Shown piece after piece: positions 34,246 to 43,054 of a stretch of 64,000 nt of DNA. The stretch is from contig NZ_ATUP01000001.1 of assembly GCF_000420265.1 (NCBI RefSeq), positions 2,294,001 through 2,358,000 on the forward strand. Direction: 5' to 3'. The notes under the pieces were generated by a model. It worked only from the letters and a program-made list of their open reading frames with translations, ran no database searches and had not been told where the DNA came from. The position numbers were made by a program, and so were the translations under genes. The stretch comes from Oceanicaulis alexandrii DSM 11625. GTDB taxonomy: Bacteria > Pseudomonadota > Alphaproteobacteria > Caulobacterales > Maricaulaceae. How positions within the stretch are numbered: position 1 is the first letter of the stretch; every line of letters starts with the position of its first letter.

Positions 34246-34808
34246 GCATCCTCCCGCCGGAAAAACCGCACCACCGTGTCGCCCGCTTCCAGCGTGTCGA
34301 TCAGGTCCCAACCGGGCGCGTCGACCTCGACGCCCTTGCGCTCTTCGAGCACGGCGAGGGCGTCGTCCGTCACCCAGGCGCCCTCAATGAGTTTGGCGAG
34401 GGCGATATCGCCGAGCCCCTTGTCATAGGGCGGGTCGAGAAACACCAGATCAAACGGCGTTCCGACCTTTTCCGGCTTGGGGCCGAGATCGGTGGCGCTG
34501 CGGCGATGCAGCTTGGTGCAGCCGAACAATTGCAGCGCGTCCACATTGCTGCGGATGGCGCCGCGGGCGGCCGGATCGGTCTCCACAAACAGCGTGAAGC
34601 TCGCCCCGCGGCTGATCGCTTCAAAGCCCAGAGCGCCCGAGCCTGCGAACAGGTCGAGCACACGCGCTCCGGCAAGCTCAACGCCCCAGGGCGCATGGGT
34701 GAGCTTGTTGAACACGCTTTCGCGGACGCGGTCGGTGGTCGGACGGGTGGTGTCGCCCTTGGGGGCGATGATGGCGCGGCCCTTATGGACGCCGGCGACG
34801 ATCCGCAT
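34242..34808 (-). CDS. rsmD: 16S rRNA (guanine(966)-N2)-methyltransferase RsmD
   Basis: 188 residues from the ATG giving MRIVAGVHKGRAI, the conserved start. The SAM-binding motif VLDLFAGSGALGFEAISRG and the catalytic DPPY (LVFLDPPYDKG) are intact. It methylates G966 of 16S rRNA in the assembling small subunit. The gene starts inside the tail of the pseudouridine synthase gene (26-base overlap), so the two RNA-modification genes are translationally linked. Its stop codon is provided by the edge of an intergenic palindromic repeat. Confidence 0.95.
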   Translation of the reverse strand: MRIVAGVHKGRAIIAPKGDTTRPTTDRVRESVFNKLTHAPWGVELAGARVLDLFAGSGALGFEAISRGASFTLFVETDPAARGAIRSNVDALQLFGCTKLHRRSATDLGPKPEKVGTPFDLVFLDPPYDKGLGDIALAKLIEGAWVTDDALAVLEERKGVEVDAPGWDLIDTLEAGDTVVRFFRREDA

Positions 34809-35847
34809 CACGCTTGCCTTCGCTGGGTTTGCCGCCGGACTTTTTCGGGTCGGCGCGTTTGGATTTGGGTTTTTCATTGGCCTTGGGTTTGGCTTTCGCC
34901 CAGCCCTTGGCCGATTTGGACTTGCCCGCGGGCATGATGGAATCCGCGTCTGGTCCTGACTTGTGTTTGCTGCTGGTGGATGGGCCGCGAGAGGCCGGAC
35001 GCACCGCGCGCGGCTTGGCTTTCGCCGTTCCGGTGCGGGTGTCGGGCTGGGCGGTCTCGCCGGGTTTCAGCGGCAGGCCGCCATTGTCGAGCGGATAGAG
35101 CTTGCCCAGCTGGTCGCGCAACACGCCCAGCTTGGCTTCCGACACGTCGCCGCGTTTCAGCGAACCGAGCTGGAAGGGGCCATAGGCCACGCGCATCAGC
35201 CGGTTCACGGTCAGTCCGACGCTTTGCAGCACTTTGCGGACTTCGCGGTTCTTGCCTTCCTTGATGCCCACGGTCAGCCAGACATTGGCGCCGGTCCGGC
35301 GATCCACGCTGACCTCGATCGGGCCATAGACGACGCCGTCCACGGTCGTGCCTTTTTCCAGCTCGGCGAGCGCCTTGTCGGTGGCGTGGCCATAGGCGCG
35401 CACGCGATAGCGGCGGGTCCAGCCGGTGCTCGGCAGTTCCAGCACCCGCGCCAGCTCGCCGTCATTGGTCAGCAGCAGCAGGCCTTCGGAATTCAGATCG
35501 AGCCGCCCGACCGAGATCACACGGCCCATATCTTCAGGCAGGGCCTGAAACACGGTTTCGCGGCCTTGCGGATCGGAATGGGTGGTCAGAAGGCCCACAG
35601 GCTTGTGATAGCGCCAGACGCGGGTGGGCGGGCGGGCGCCGATGGATTCGCCGTCCAGCCGCACATCATCGCCCGCGCGCACCTTGAAGGCTGGGGTTTT
35701 CAGGGTTTCGCCATTGACGCTGACCCGGCCCGCTTCAATCAGTTTTTCAGCCTCGCGGCGTGAGGCGATGCCGGCATGGGCCAGCACTTTGGCGATGCGT
35801 TCGCCGCTGTCTTCAGGCGTGTCAGGGGTAGACGGGGTGTCTGTCAA
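34783..35847 (-). CDS. rluB: 23S rRNA pseudouridine synthase, RluB/RsuA family, with long basic tail
   Basis: 354 residues. An S4 RNA-binding domain (ERIAKVLAHAGIASRREAEKLI) is followed by the synthase domain with catalytic Asp in ISVGRLDLNSEGLLLLTNDG, and then KNREVRKVL and NRLMRVAYG. After residue ~270 comes a disordered Lys/Pro/Ser-rich tail (KAKPRA, KGWAKAKPKANEKPKSKR) of about 80 residues, absent from E. coli RluB, which could add RNA affinity. It overlaps rsmD by 26 bases. Confidence 0.92.
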   Translation of the reverse strand: MTDTPSTPDTPEDSGERIAKVLAHAGIASRREAEKLIEAGRVSVNGETLKTPAFKVRAGDDVRLDGESIGARPPTRVWRYHKPVGLLTTHSDPQGRETVFQALPEDMGRVISVGRLDLNSEGLLLLTNDGELARVLELPSTGWTRRYRVRAYGHATDKALAELEKGTTVDGVVYGPIEVSVDRRTGANVWLTVGIKEGKNREVRKVLQSVGLTVNRLMRVAYGPFQLGSLKRGDVSEAKLGVLRDQLGKLYPLDNGGLPLKPGETAQPDTRTGTAKAKPRAVRPASRGPSTSSKHKSGPDADSIMPAGKSKSAKGWAKAKPKANEKPKSKRADPKKSGGKPSEGKRDADRRRRP

Positions 35848-35885
35848 AACTTGCCAGCGCTCCAGGCCAGAGGTAAGGCCCGCTC

Positions 35886-36386
35886 ATGACGACGCAAAAC
35901 TCGACGCCAGAACAGGATCGTGAAACGGGCTTTATGCGGCGAGCGCTGGGTCTAGCGCAAGCCGCGGCTGCCGCGGGCGAGACGCCTGTGGGCGCCGTGA
36001 TCGTCGATCCCGCGACCGACGAGATCGTCGCAGAAGCCGGCAACGCCCCGATTTCAGAGCATGATCCCACAGCGCACGCTGAAATTCGCGCCCTGCGTCT
36101 GGCGGCGCAACAGCTTGGCAATTATCGGCTTACCGGGCTGGAGCTCTATGTAACGCTGGAGCCGTGCGCCATGTGCGCGGGCGCGATCAGCCACGCCCGT
36201 ATTGGCCGGGTGGTTTATGGCGCGTCCGATCCCAAGGGCGGGGCGGTGGATCATGGCCCGCAGTTTTTTGCGCAGCCCACCTGTCATTTCCGCCCGGATG
36301 TGACCGGCGGCGTTCTGGCGGACGAGTCGAGCGCCATGCTGAAAGCGTTTTTCCGGGCGCGGCGGAAAAAGCGCCCTGCCTCCTAG
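35886..36386 (+). CDS. tadA: tRNA-specific adenosine deaminase
   Basis: 166 residues. The zinc ligands and proton shuttle are H64-A-E66 and P-C94-A-M-C97. The protein converts A34 to inosine in tRNA-Arg(ACG). GETPVGAVIV is the conserved first motif and ARIGRVVYGASDPKGGAV follows the cysteine pair. It diverges from rluB, and its stop codon shares CTAG with the stop of a small membrane-protein gene on the other strand. Confidence 0.95.
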   Translation: MTTQNSTPEQDRETGFMRRALGLAQAAAAAGETPVGAVIVDPATDEIVAEAGNAPISEHDPTAHAEIRALRLAAQQLGNYRLTGLELYVTLEPCAMCAGAISHARIGRVVYGASDPKGGAVDHGPQFFAQPTCHFRPDVTGGVLADESSAMLKAFFRARRKKRPAS

Positions 36387-36574
36387 GCCCAGCCAAACCA
36401 CATCATGAAGCCGCGGATGGCGCCCAGTGGAGCCAGCGCTAGATCAAAGATCAGCCAGAGCCATTTGACCATCATGGCGTCGCGCACCACGGCGGTAATC
36501 CAGCCCGCCAGCGCCACAACGCCCAGGCATCCGCCGCCGAAACAGCCGCCGCGTTCTCTGACTATGATCATCAT
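36383..36574 (-). CDS. Small membrane protein, unknown
   Basis: 63 residues. Two hydrophobic segments (about residues 14-29 and 38-58) are separated by RDAMMVK. The N-terminus has a Gly/Cys-rich CFGGGCLG. AGGAG lies about ten bases before the ATG, and the stop overlaps that of tadA. Size resembles small stress-related membrane proteolipids, but I do not recognise the family. Confidence 0.65.
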   Translation of the reverse strand: MMIIVRERGGCFGGGCLGVVALAGWITAVVRDAMMVKWLWLIFDLALAPLGAIRGFMMWFGWA

Positions 36575-36635
36575 CGTGATGTGCTCCTGTCCCGAACGCC
36601 GTCATGAAACCATGTCGGCGTTCGGCAGGTCGGGA

Positions 36636-37325
36636 TCAAGACTTGGATTTGGGAGGTTGCATGGGGGACGCAGCGTCGTCGCCCTGGCTCTCGTTCATTT
36701 CCATTTCCATGTCATAGGCTTCTACCGTGGCGTAGACCTCGCCCATATCGGTGAAGACATACGCCTCGCTGTCATCGCACACATGCCCCGGTGCGAACGT
36801 ATCCGCGAGAATCTGTGCGGCCTCGTTGGCGTCGCTGATCTGGCTGGCGTCCACCACGAAGAGCGGGCAGGCGACACGCTCGTAACTGTCCGGGTTGAGC
36901 GCGGTGATCACCAGATGGTCCTGGCGCTGGTCTTCGCCCGAATCCGGGCCGCCATTGGGGTCCACATCCATGGACGGGCCTTCGCTGACATAGCGATGGA
37001 TGGTGGCGTAAGCGCCGCTCTCATTGCGCCGCCATTCCATGGTGGAATGATAGCCGCCGAACAACAGCGTGGCGGGCGGCGTATAAAACTCGGTGCGCTC
37101 GCTGCCATTATAGGCGTAGGCGATGCCGCTGCCATGCTCTGTGGAGTGCAGGAAGATGCTCCAGCTGTCATGGGCCGCGCAGGCGGTCTCCCAGACCGGC
37201 TCTCCGGGGAGTTGATAGCTGGCGCAATTATCGATCTGGAAATAGACGCTGCCAGGCTCGCTTTGAGCCCATGCGGGCGCGGCGAGGGCGGATACAGCGC
37301 CAAGCGCCAGAAATGTACGAAGCAT
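36636..37325 (-). CDS. Unknown exported protein
   Basis: 229 residues with a clear signal peptide (MLRTFLALGAVSALAAPAWAQ). Four cysteines in the mature part (NCASY, TACAAH, VACPLF, HVCDDS) suggest two disulfide bonds in the periplasm. The C-terminus is Met/Glu-rich (DMEMEMNESQ). I do not recognise a family. It sits alone between the small membrane-protein gene and two GNAT genes on the same strand. Confidence 0.75.
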   Translation of the reverse strand: MLRTFLALGAVSALAAPAWAQSEPGSVYFQIDNCASYQLPGEPVWETACAAHDSWSIFLHSTEHGSGIAYAYNGSERTEFYTPPATLLFGGYHSTMEWRRNESGAYATIHRYVSEGPSMDVDPNGGPDSGEDQRQDHLVITALNPDSYERVACPLFVVDASQISDANEAAQILADTFAPGHVCDDSEAYVFTDMGEVYATVEAYDMEMEMNESQGDDAASPMQPPKSKS

Positions 37326-37377
37326 GGAAACGTCCCCTGTGAGTTGAGGCTCCATCTTCACCCGTTGCCCCGCAAAC

Positions 37378-37959
37378 TCAAGCGTTTGTCAGCCGCAGGT
37401 TTAATCCGGCCTGAACCCCTGGCCACTCTTCAGGCAGGATGGAGAAGAACACGGTGTCGCGCCGGTCGCCGCGCCAGGTGCGCGAATGCGAACGCAGCGT
37501 GCCTTCACGGATCGCGCCCAGTTTCAGCATGGCGGCTTGGCTGCGCTCATTGAGGTGATGGGTTTTTAGCTCCACACGCTGCGCGCCGCAGCCAAAAGCG
37601 CGTTCGAGCAGCAAGGATTTGCACGCCGGATTGGTGACGCCGCCGCGATAGGGCGCGCCATACCAGGTCCAGCCGATCTCAACGCGTTGATTGTCCGCAT
37701 CGATCTGCAAGAAGGCGGTGTGCCCGGCATAGGCGCCGGTCGCTTTCGACCAGACGGCATGGCTGATCTGGGTGCGGTTCGCCTGGCCTTGCAGCATCAG
37801 ATCAAACCAGGGATCAAAATACGGCCCGTCGCCGCGCTTGGTGGTCAACGCCCAGATCGTCTCCTCCTGCGCCAGCGGGCGCAGAGCTTCGCGATGCTGA
37901 TCGGTCAGGGGCTCAAGCCTGACATGGGCGTTTTCGAGAATTTGCGGATCAAGCTGCAT
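37378..37959 (-). CDS. GNAT family acetyltransferase, RimJ/RimL type
   Basis: 193 residues. LDPQILENAHVRLEPLTDQHREAL, then VEIGWTWYGAPYRGGVTNPACKSLLLERAF (CoA-binding segment) and VELKTHHLNERSQAAMLKLGAIREG are the pattern of RimJ/RimL-like acetyltransferases. Target unknown. Its 5' end overlaps the next GNAT gene by 11 bases, so the two acetyltransferases form an operon. Confidence 0.88.
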   Translation of the reverse strand: MQLDPQILENAHVRLEPLTDQHREALRPLAQEETIWALTTKRGDGPYFDPWFDLMLQGQANRTQISHAVWSKATGAYAGHTAFLQIDADNQRVEIGWTWYGAPYRGGVTNPACKSLLLERAFGCGAQRVELKTHHLNERSQAAMLKLGAIREGTLRSHSRTWRGDRRDTVFFSILPEEWPGVQAGLNLRLTNA

Positions 37960-38431
37960 GGGCGCTGCTCAGGTCGAGCATCATGAAGATGTTGAAATCG
38001 GTTTCCTGATAGCCGCCAAAAGGCGGGCAGTGTGTGAAACCCAGCTTGGCGTAGAGCGCGACCGCCGCCTGGAAGCCCTGGGTGTTGCCGGTCTCCAGCC
38101 ACAGCTTTTTCAGGCCTTTTTGGCGCGCCTGTTCGATCAGATGCACCATCAGCGCGCGCGCCGCGCCCTGACCCCTTGCGGCCTCAGCCACGTGCATGGA
38201 CTTCACCTCGCCGTCTGTGTCTGACAGGGTTTTGAGCGCCACCACGCCCAGCAGCGCGCCGTCCTTGCGGGCGCTCCAGAAGGTGATGTCCGGCGTTTTA
38301 AGCCCCGCCACATCCAGAAAATGACAGGTGTCTGGGGGGGATTCCTCCAGCGCGAACGCGGCGTGAGTCTGCAGGAGGGTGGTGACGTCCGGACGGGCGG
38401 GATCATCGATTTGAATGTGCAGCGCAGTCAT
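37949..38431 (-). CDS. GNAT family N-acetyltransferase, ElaA/PhnO-like
   Basis: 160 residues starting MTALHIQIDDPARPDVTTLL, with GGGAGGAAAGG upstream. The acetyl-CoA motif is VKSMHVAEAARGQGAARALMVHLIEQARQKG, and LYAKLGFTHCPPFGGY ends the fold. The acceptor is unknown; the family includes amino-acid and small-molecule acetyltransferases. It precedes and overlaps the RimJ/RimL-type gene. Confidence 0.88.
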   Translation of the reverse strand: MTALHIQIDDPARPDVTTLLQTHAAFALEESPPDTCHFLDVAGLKTPDITFWSARKDGALLGVVALKTLSDTDGEVKSMHVAEAARGQGAARALMVHLIEQARQKGLKKLWLETGNTQGFQAAVALYAKLGFTHCPPFGGYQETDFNIFMMLDLSSAHAA

Positions 38432-38609
38432 GGACCAGGCCTTTCCTCCCACAGAATGCTGCAGATGCTAGCACATCGATCCATGGGCGCCATTGTGACG
38501 CAGGGTTTTAAGGGTGGATTTTCGCGCCGGGATGACGATAATTAGATAAGCTCTTAAGAACTGTTCGGCGGACCGGGTCCGGATCGCCGCCAAGGGGAGG
38601 CCTATCGCC

Positions 38610-39824
38610 ATGAATTTTGAATATTCCGACCTCTGCAAAGACTATCAGGCGCGGGTGCGCGCCTTCATGGACGAGCATGTCTATCCCAACGAGCCGGTCT
38701 ACGCCGCTCAGATGGCCGCGTTCGGAACCGAACGTTGGCAGGTCCCCGCCATCATCGAGGAGTTGAAGCAAAAGGCCAAGGCCGCCGGTCTGTGGAATCT
38801 CTTCCTGCCTGACAGTGAAGAGGGCGCGGGCCTGTCGAACTCCGATTACGCGCCGCTGGCGGAAGAAATGGGCCGGGTGCCTTGGGCCAGCGAAGTGTTT
38901 AACTGCGCCGCGCCCGACACCGGCAATATGGAAGTCTTTGTGCGCTACGGCACTAAAGAGCATCAGGAAAAATGGCTCAAGCCGCTGCTGGCGGGCGAGA
39001 TCCGCTCCGCCTTCCTGATGACCGAGCCGGCGGTGGCCAGCGCCGACGCGACCAATATCGAGTGCAAGATCGAGCGTGATGGCGACGAATACGTCATCAA
39101 TGGCCGCAAATGGTGGAGTTCGGGCGCCGGCGATCCGCGCTGCAAGGTCTTCATCGTCATGGGCAAGACCAATCCCGACGCCGACGTGCATTCCCAGCAG
39201 TCCATGGTCGTCGTGCCGGCTGACGCGAAGGGCGTGACCATCGAGCGCTTCCTGCCCGTGTTCGGCTATGACGACGCGCCGCACGGCCATATGGAAATCA
39301 AGCTCGAAAATGTCCGCGTGCCCGCCTCCGCGATCTTGCTGGGCGAGGGCCGAGGTTTTGAGATCGCACAAGGCCGGCTTGGGCCGGGCCGCATTCACCA
39401 CTGCATGCGCACCATCGGCGCCGCTGAACGCGCGCTGGAGCTGATGGTCAAACGCCTGATGAGCCGGGAAGCCTTTGGCAAGCCGATCATCAAGCATTCG
39501 GTCTGGGACAGCCGCATCGCGCAGGCCCGCATCGAGATCGAGACCTGCCGTCTGCTCACCCTCAAGGCGGCGTGGATGATGGACACAGTGGGCAACAAGG
39601 TTGCCCGCGGCGAGATCGCCATGATCAAGGTGGCCGCCCCGCGCATGGCGCTGAAAGTCATCGATGACGCCATCCAGGCCCATGGCGGCTGCGGCGTCAG
39701 CAATGACACCCCGCTCGCCTATTCCTATGCCGGCATCCGCACGCTGCGCCTCGCCGACGGTCCGGACGAGGTGCACGAACGCACCATCGCCCGCCTCGAA
39801 GCCAAGAAATGGCTCAACGGCTAA
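38610..39824 (+). CDS. Acyl-CoA dehydrogenase, ACAD10/11-like
   Basis: 404 residues. FAD-binding [17 protein letters not shown] and [20 protein letters not shown], the [23 protein letters not shown] helix and the C-terminal [19 protein letters not shown] are present. This resembles the dehydrogenase half of the ACAD10/ACAD11 proteins and lacks the short-chain-enzyme glutamate context. About 600 bases downstream, on the other strand, lies a kinase-like gene matching the other half of those proteins. GGGGAGG precedes the ATG. Confidence 0.92.
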   Translation: MNFEYSDLCKDYQARVRAFMDEHVYPNEPVYAAQMAAFGTERWQVPAIIEELKQKAKAAGLWNLFLPDSEEGAGLSNSDYAPLAEEMGRVPWASEVFNCAAPDTGNMEVFVRYGTKEHQEKWLKPLLAGEIRSAFLMTEPAVASADATNIECKIERDGDEYVINGRKWWSSGAGDPRCKVFIVMGKTNPDADVHSQQSMVVVPADAKGVTIERFLPVFGYDDAPHGHMEIKLENVRVPASAILLGEGRGFEIAQGRLGPGRIHHCMRTIGAAERALELMVKRLMSREAFGKPIIKHSVWDSRIAQARIEIETCRLLTLKAAWMMDTVGNKVARGEIAMIKVAAPRMALKVIDDAIQAHGGCGVSNDTPLAYSYAGIRTLRLADGPDEVHERTIARLEAKKWLNG

Positions 39825-39850
39825 GGCCTATCGATGTTCACGCCCCTCAA

Positions 39851-39878
39851 AGCCCCGGCGGTTGCGCCGGGGCTTTTC
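39851..39878 (+). terminator. Rho-independent terminator of the acyl-CoA dehydrogenase gene
   Basis: A perfect stem AGCCCCGGCG / CGCCGGGGCT with a GTTG loop is followed by TTTTCTTTT, 27 bases after the stop codon. Confidence 0.93.
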
Positions 39879-39958
39879 TTTTGCGGCCACGCTGTGGATA
39901 ACCGCGTCTTGAAGTGATCTGATCGCCGTGTCCGCGCGTAAGCTCGTTCGTAGCGACA

Positions 39959-40393
39959 ATGAGAACCGCCATGATGGACTTTCCCGCGACCTGGATTATC
40001 GCCGGCCTCGCCGCCCTGTTGGGCGTCGGCATGGGGCTGGGCGCCCTTATCGTGCCGCGCTGGGCGCAAAGCGTCGTGCGGCTGGCGCCGGATCCGCGCT
40101 GGAAAGGCGGCTGGTCGGAGTTTCGCGCCAGCTATGGCGGCGCGCTCTTGTTGCTGCACGCCGCGGTGCTGCTGACGATCGCGATGAGCTATCAGGCGGG
40201 CGCCGGCGCTGTGATGGGCGCCAGTTTCGCCGCCAGCTGCTATTGGCTGGGCATGGTGATCGGGCGCGCTTTGTCCATGCTGACGGACGCCGAGCAGGAG
40301 ACCCGTACCTCCTACAACGCCATGGCGCTGGGCTTCGAGCTGGTGATGGCGGGCGCGCTGGGCGCGCCCTTCCTCAGCCATCTGGGCGGCTAG
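39959..40393 (+). CDS. Unknown four-helix membrane protein
   Basis: 144 residues with four hydrophobic segments (about 12-33, 60-80, 86-103 and 120-140). The central RASYGGALLLLHAAVLL recalls small DUF4345-like membrane proteins, but the match is only by eye. A second in-frame ATG pair at 39971/39974 could be the start. It lies between the acyl-CoA dehydrogenase and the kinase-like gene, ending seven bases from the latter in convergent orientation. Confidence 0.65.
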   Translation: MRTAMMDFPATWIIAGLAALLGVGMGLGALIVPRWAQSVVRLAPDPRWKGGWSEFRASYGGALLLLHAAVLLTIAMSYQAGAGAVMGASFAASCYWLGMVIGRALSMLTDAEQETRTSYNAMALGFELVMAGALGAPFLSHLGG

Positions 40394-40399
40394 TCCGCC

Positions 40400-41458
40400 T
40401 CAGGCGCCTTCGGCGATGCTCCAGGCGTATTCGGCCATGGGCTGGACGAGGGCGCCCATTTCCTTGGCTTTTTCATTGGACGCATTGCCCTGCAGCGAGC
40501 GGGCGTAGACGCCCTGCACGATGCTGGTCAGGCGGAAAATGTTGTAGGCGAAATAGAAATCGAGCTTGGGGATGCCGTCCCGGCCCGTGCGCTCGCAATA
40601 GGCTTTGACATATTCGTCTTCGGTGGGGATGCCCATCGCCTTGAGATCCGCGCCCAGGAAGCCGTTGCGCATGTCTTTGGGCGTGCGCCATTGCATCAGC
40701 TGATAGGTGAAGTCCGCCAGCGGATCGCCCAGCGTCGACAGCTCCCAATCCAGAACCGCGATGACCTTGGGCTCGGTGGGGTGGAAGATCATGTTGTCGA
40801 TGCGGTAATCGCCATGCACCACGCTGGTGCGTTCTTGCGCCGGCGCATGCTCGGGCAGCCATTCGATCAGCTTGTCCATCGCGGCGATGGTCTGCGTCTC
40901 CGCCGCCTTGTACTGCTTGGACCAGCGGCCGATGGAGCGCTCGAAATAATTGCCTGGTTTGCCGTAATCGCCCAGACCCGCCGCTTCATGGTCGATGGAG
41001 TGCAGATGGGCGAGGGTGGCGTTGGACGCGTCATAGATCGCGGCGCGATCCTCGGGCTTCAGATCGGGCAGATACGGGTCCCAGAAGATCCGGCCCTCAA
41101 CGAAATCCATGATGTAGAAGGCGGTGCCGATGACGCTGTCATCCTCGCACAGGCCGAACATGTGCGGGGCGGGGAAGCCCTGCTCGCCGAGCGCCTTCAT
41201 CACCCGGTATTCGCGGTCCACAGCATGGGCGGACGGCAAGAGCTTGCCCGGCGGCTTGCGGCGCAGCACATAGCGCGCCTTGGGCGTTTCAAGCTTGTAG
41301 GTGGGGTTGGATTGCCCGCCCTTGAACTGCTCGATGGTCAGCGGTCCCGCAAAACCCTCCACATGCGCCTGCATCCAGCGCTCCAGCGCCGCCTGGTCGA
41401 ATTTCAGCGCGTCTGCGACCGGCTTGGTGCCGGTATAGGTGTCGTCAAGTTGGGACAT
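40400..41458 (-). CDS. APH-family phosphotransferase (ACAD10/11 kinase-half-like)
   Basis: 352 residues of aminoglycoside-phosphotransferase fold. GGQSNPTYKLETPKARYVLRRKPPG is the nucleotide-binding start, VVHGDYRIDNMIFHP the catalytic loop with Asp, and VIAVLDWELSTLGDPLADF the metal-binding Asp. Proteins of this branch phosphorylate 4-hydroxyacyl-CoAs in partnership with ACAD10/11-type dehydrogenases, or are fused to them. The closest candidate partner is the dehydrogenase gene about 600 bases away on the other strand. Substrate specificity is inferred. Confidence 0.88.
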   Translation of the reverse strand: MSQLDDTYTGTKPVADALKFDQAALERWMQAHVEGFAGPLTIEQFKGGQSNPTYKLETPKARYVLRRKPPGKLLPSAHAVDREYRVMKALGEQGFPAPHMFGLCEDDSVIGTAFYIMDFVEGRIFWDPYLPDLKPEDRAAIYDASNATLAHLHSIDHEAAGLGDYGKPGNYFERSIGRWSKQYKAAETQTIAAMDKLIEWLPEHAPAQERTSVVHGDYRIDNMIFHPTEPKVIAVLDWELSTLGDPLADFTYQLMQWRTPKDMRNGFLGADLKAMGIPTEDEYVKAYCERTGRDGIPKLDFYFAYNIFRLTSIVQGVYARSLQGNASNEKAKEMGALVQPMAEYAWSIAEGA

Positions 41459-41509
41459 GGGTCGGGGTCACTCTTGTTGTCTAAGTGGAAATCCCGGACG
41501 GTCAGAAAG

Positions 41510-41593
41510 ACCGAGCCGGGACCTCATTGAAGGACTGCGCCAAGGGCGGAGAGAGGCCCCGGTTCGGCGCTGTGCGCCAACCGGGGCGTCAGT
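41510..41593. repeat. Diverged palindromic intergenic repeat, family B-like
   Basis: GCCGGGACCTC...GCGCCAAGGGCGGAGAGAGGCCCCGGTTCGGCGC, followed by GCGCCAACCGGGGC, shares short words with family B (GCGCC, GGAG-GAGG, CCCCGG hairpin) in a different arrangement. The final hairpin GGCCCCGGTT / AACCGGGGC is strong and may also end the kinase or amidohydrolase transcripts. Confidence 0.4.
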
Positions 41594-41594
41594 C

Positions 41595-42893
41595 TTACTC
41601 TTCGTTCTTGCGCACCACGCCGCGGGCCATGACGAAGTCGATGTCCATCAGCTCTTCGATGTCAGACAGCGGATCGCCATTGGTCGCCACGATGTCGGCG
41701 GCGAAGCCCGGCGCGATGCGGCCGATCGTGTCTTCCATCTGCACATGGCGCGCGCCCACGGTGGTGGCGGTGGCGAGCGCTTCCATCTCGGTCATGCCCG
41801 CCATGGTGTAGAGCAGGAATTCGCGGGCGTTGTCGCCATGGGCGGAGACGCCGGAATCGGTGCCGAAGGCGATGGTGACGCCGCCCTCATGGGCGCGGCG
41901 GACCATTTCCAGCATTTGCGGGCCGACCATGCGGGCCTTGGCGGCCTGGAACGGCGTCATCCAGCCGGCGTCGGCCTGATTGGCCACCCATTCGCCCGCC
42001 ATGGCGGTGGGCACCAGCACCGCGTCATTGTCGCGGAACAGGCGCATGGAGTCGCGATCCAGATAGGTGCCGTGCTCGATGGAATCGCCGCCCGCGCGCA
42101 GGAAGGCGTTGATCCCGGTCACGCCATGGGCGTGGGCGGTCACCCGGCGGCCCATCATGTGCGCGGCCTCGACAATGGCTTCCAGCTCGTCTTCAAAGAA
42201 CTGCTGTTCGACCCCGGCGCCGGTGGAGGAGAGCACCCCGCCCGTGGCGGTGATCTTGATAACGTCCGCGCCTTCCTGAACCAGCTGGCGGGTGGCGCGG
42301 GCGCAATCGGCCGGGCCGTTGCAGGCATAGGGGCTGGCGTTCTGGCGCATGAATTCCACGCTCCAGCCATTCACATCGCCATGCCCGCCGGTGGGCGTCA
42401 CCGCGCCGCCCGCAATGCGCAGGCGCGGGCCGACAATGTCGCCTGCCTCGACGCCGGCGCGCAGGGCGCGCACGGCTTCCATGTCGCCGCCCACATCCTG
42501 AACGGTGGTGAAGCCCGCCATCAGGGTGCGGCCCGCATACAGGACGCCGTCAATGGCGCGGTCCGCGCTGCCTTCTGTGAAGGCGGAGATGCGGCGGCCC
42601 GGGCCTTGTTCGTTGGTGATATGCACATGGGCGTCGATGAAGCCGGGCATCACCCAGGCGTTCGACAGATCCACGATCTCGGCGCCGTCGGGGCTGACAA
42701 AGCCGTTTTCGATCGCTTCGATCGAATCGCCGCGCACCAGAATGGAGACTTCGCTCTGCACGCGTTCCTCGCCGGGCGCAGCGATCAGATGGCCGGCATG
42801 GATGACGGTGAGCGGCGCTTCGCCATGATCGTCGGCGAACGCCGGTGCGGCAGTGAGCGTGAGTGCGCCAAGCGCAGCAATCGTGCGGTTCAT
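41595..42893 (-). CDS. Exported amidohydrolase (imidazolonepropionase/prolidase-like)
   Basis: 432 residues with a signal peptide (cleavage near APAFAD). The metal-binding HVH is in MPGFIDAHVHITNEQ; later ligands are the histidines in RRVTAHAHGVTGINAF and EHGTYLDR and the aspartate in AFGTDSGV. The family contains Xaa-Pro-type dipeptidases and imidazolonepropionase-like enzymes that hydrolyse cyclic amides or dipeptides. It is periplasmic. No transport gene is adjacent. Confidence 0.9.
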   Translation of the reverse strand: MNRTIAALGALTLTAAPAFADDHGEAPLTVIHAGHLIAAPGEERVQSEVSILVRGDSIEAIENGFVSPDGAEIVDLSNAWVMPGFIDAHVHITNEQGPGRRISAFTEGSADRAIDGVLYAGRTLMAGFTTVQDVGGDMEAVRALRAGVEAGDIVGPRLRIAGGAVTPTGGHGDVNGWSVEFMRQNASPYACNGPADCARATRQLVQEGADVIKITATGGVLSSTGAGVEQQFFEDELEAIVEAAHMMGRRVTAHAHGVTGINAFLRAGGDSIEHGTYLDRDSMRLFRDNDAVLVPTAMAGEWVANQADAGWMTPFQAAKARMVGPQMLEMVRRAHEGGVTIAFGTDSGVSAHGDNAREFLLYTMAGMTEMEALATATTVGARHVQMEDTIGRIAPGFAADIVATNGDPLSDIEELMDIDFVMARGVVRKNEE

Positions 42894-42996
42894 GTCTGTC
42901 TCCCCTTTGGTGCTCTTTAGAGCTTAATCGCAAAAGTGTCCGGCTCCGGGGCGAGTGTCAAACCTCAAACGGCAGGAAACAGGGGGCGTGCCATGC

Positions 42997-43024
42997 AAAA
43001 CGCCCGGCGCGAGGGCCGGGCGTT
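42997..43024 (-). terminator. Rho-independent terminator of the bamF-like gene
   Basis: The stem AACGCCCGGC / GCCGGGCGTT (42999-43008 with 43015-43024) is followed on the minus strand by TTTT, about 30 bases after the stop of the DUF3035 gene. The loop is six bases. Confidence 0.8.
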
Positions 43025-43054
43025 TGCAGAGATAGTCAAGAGCATCAGCAGGGC

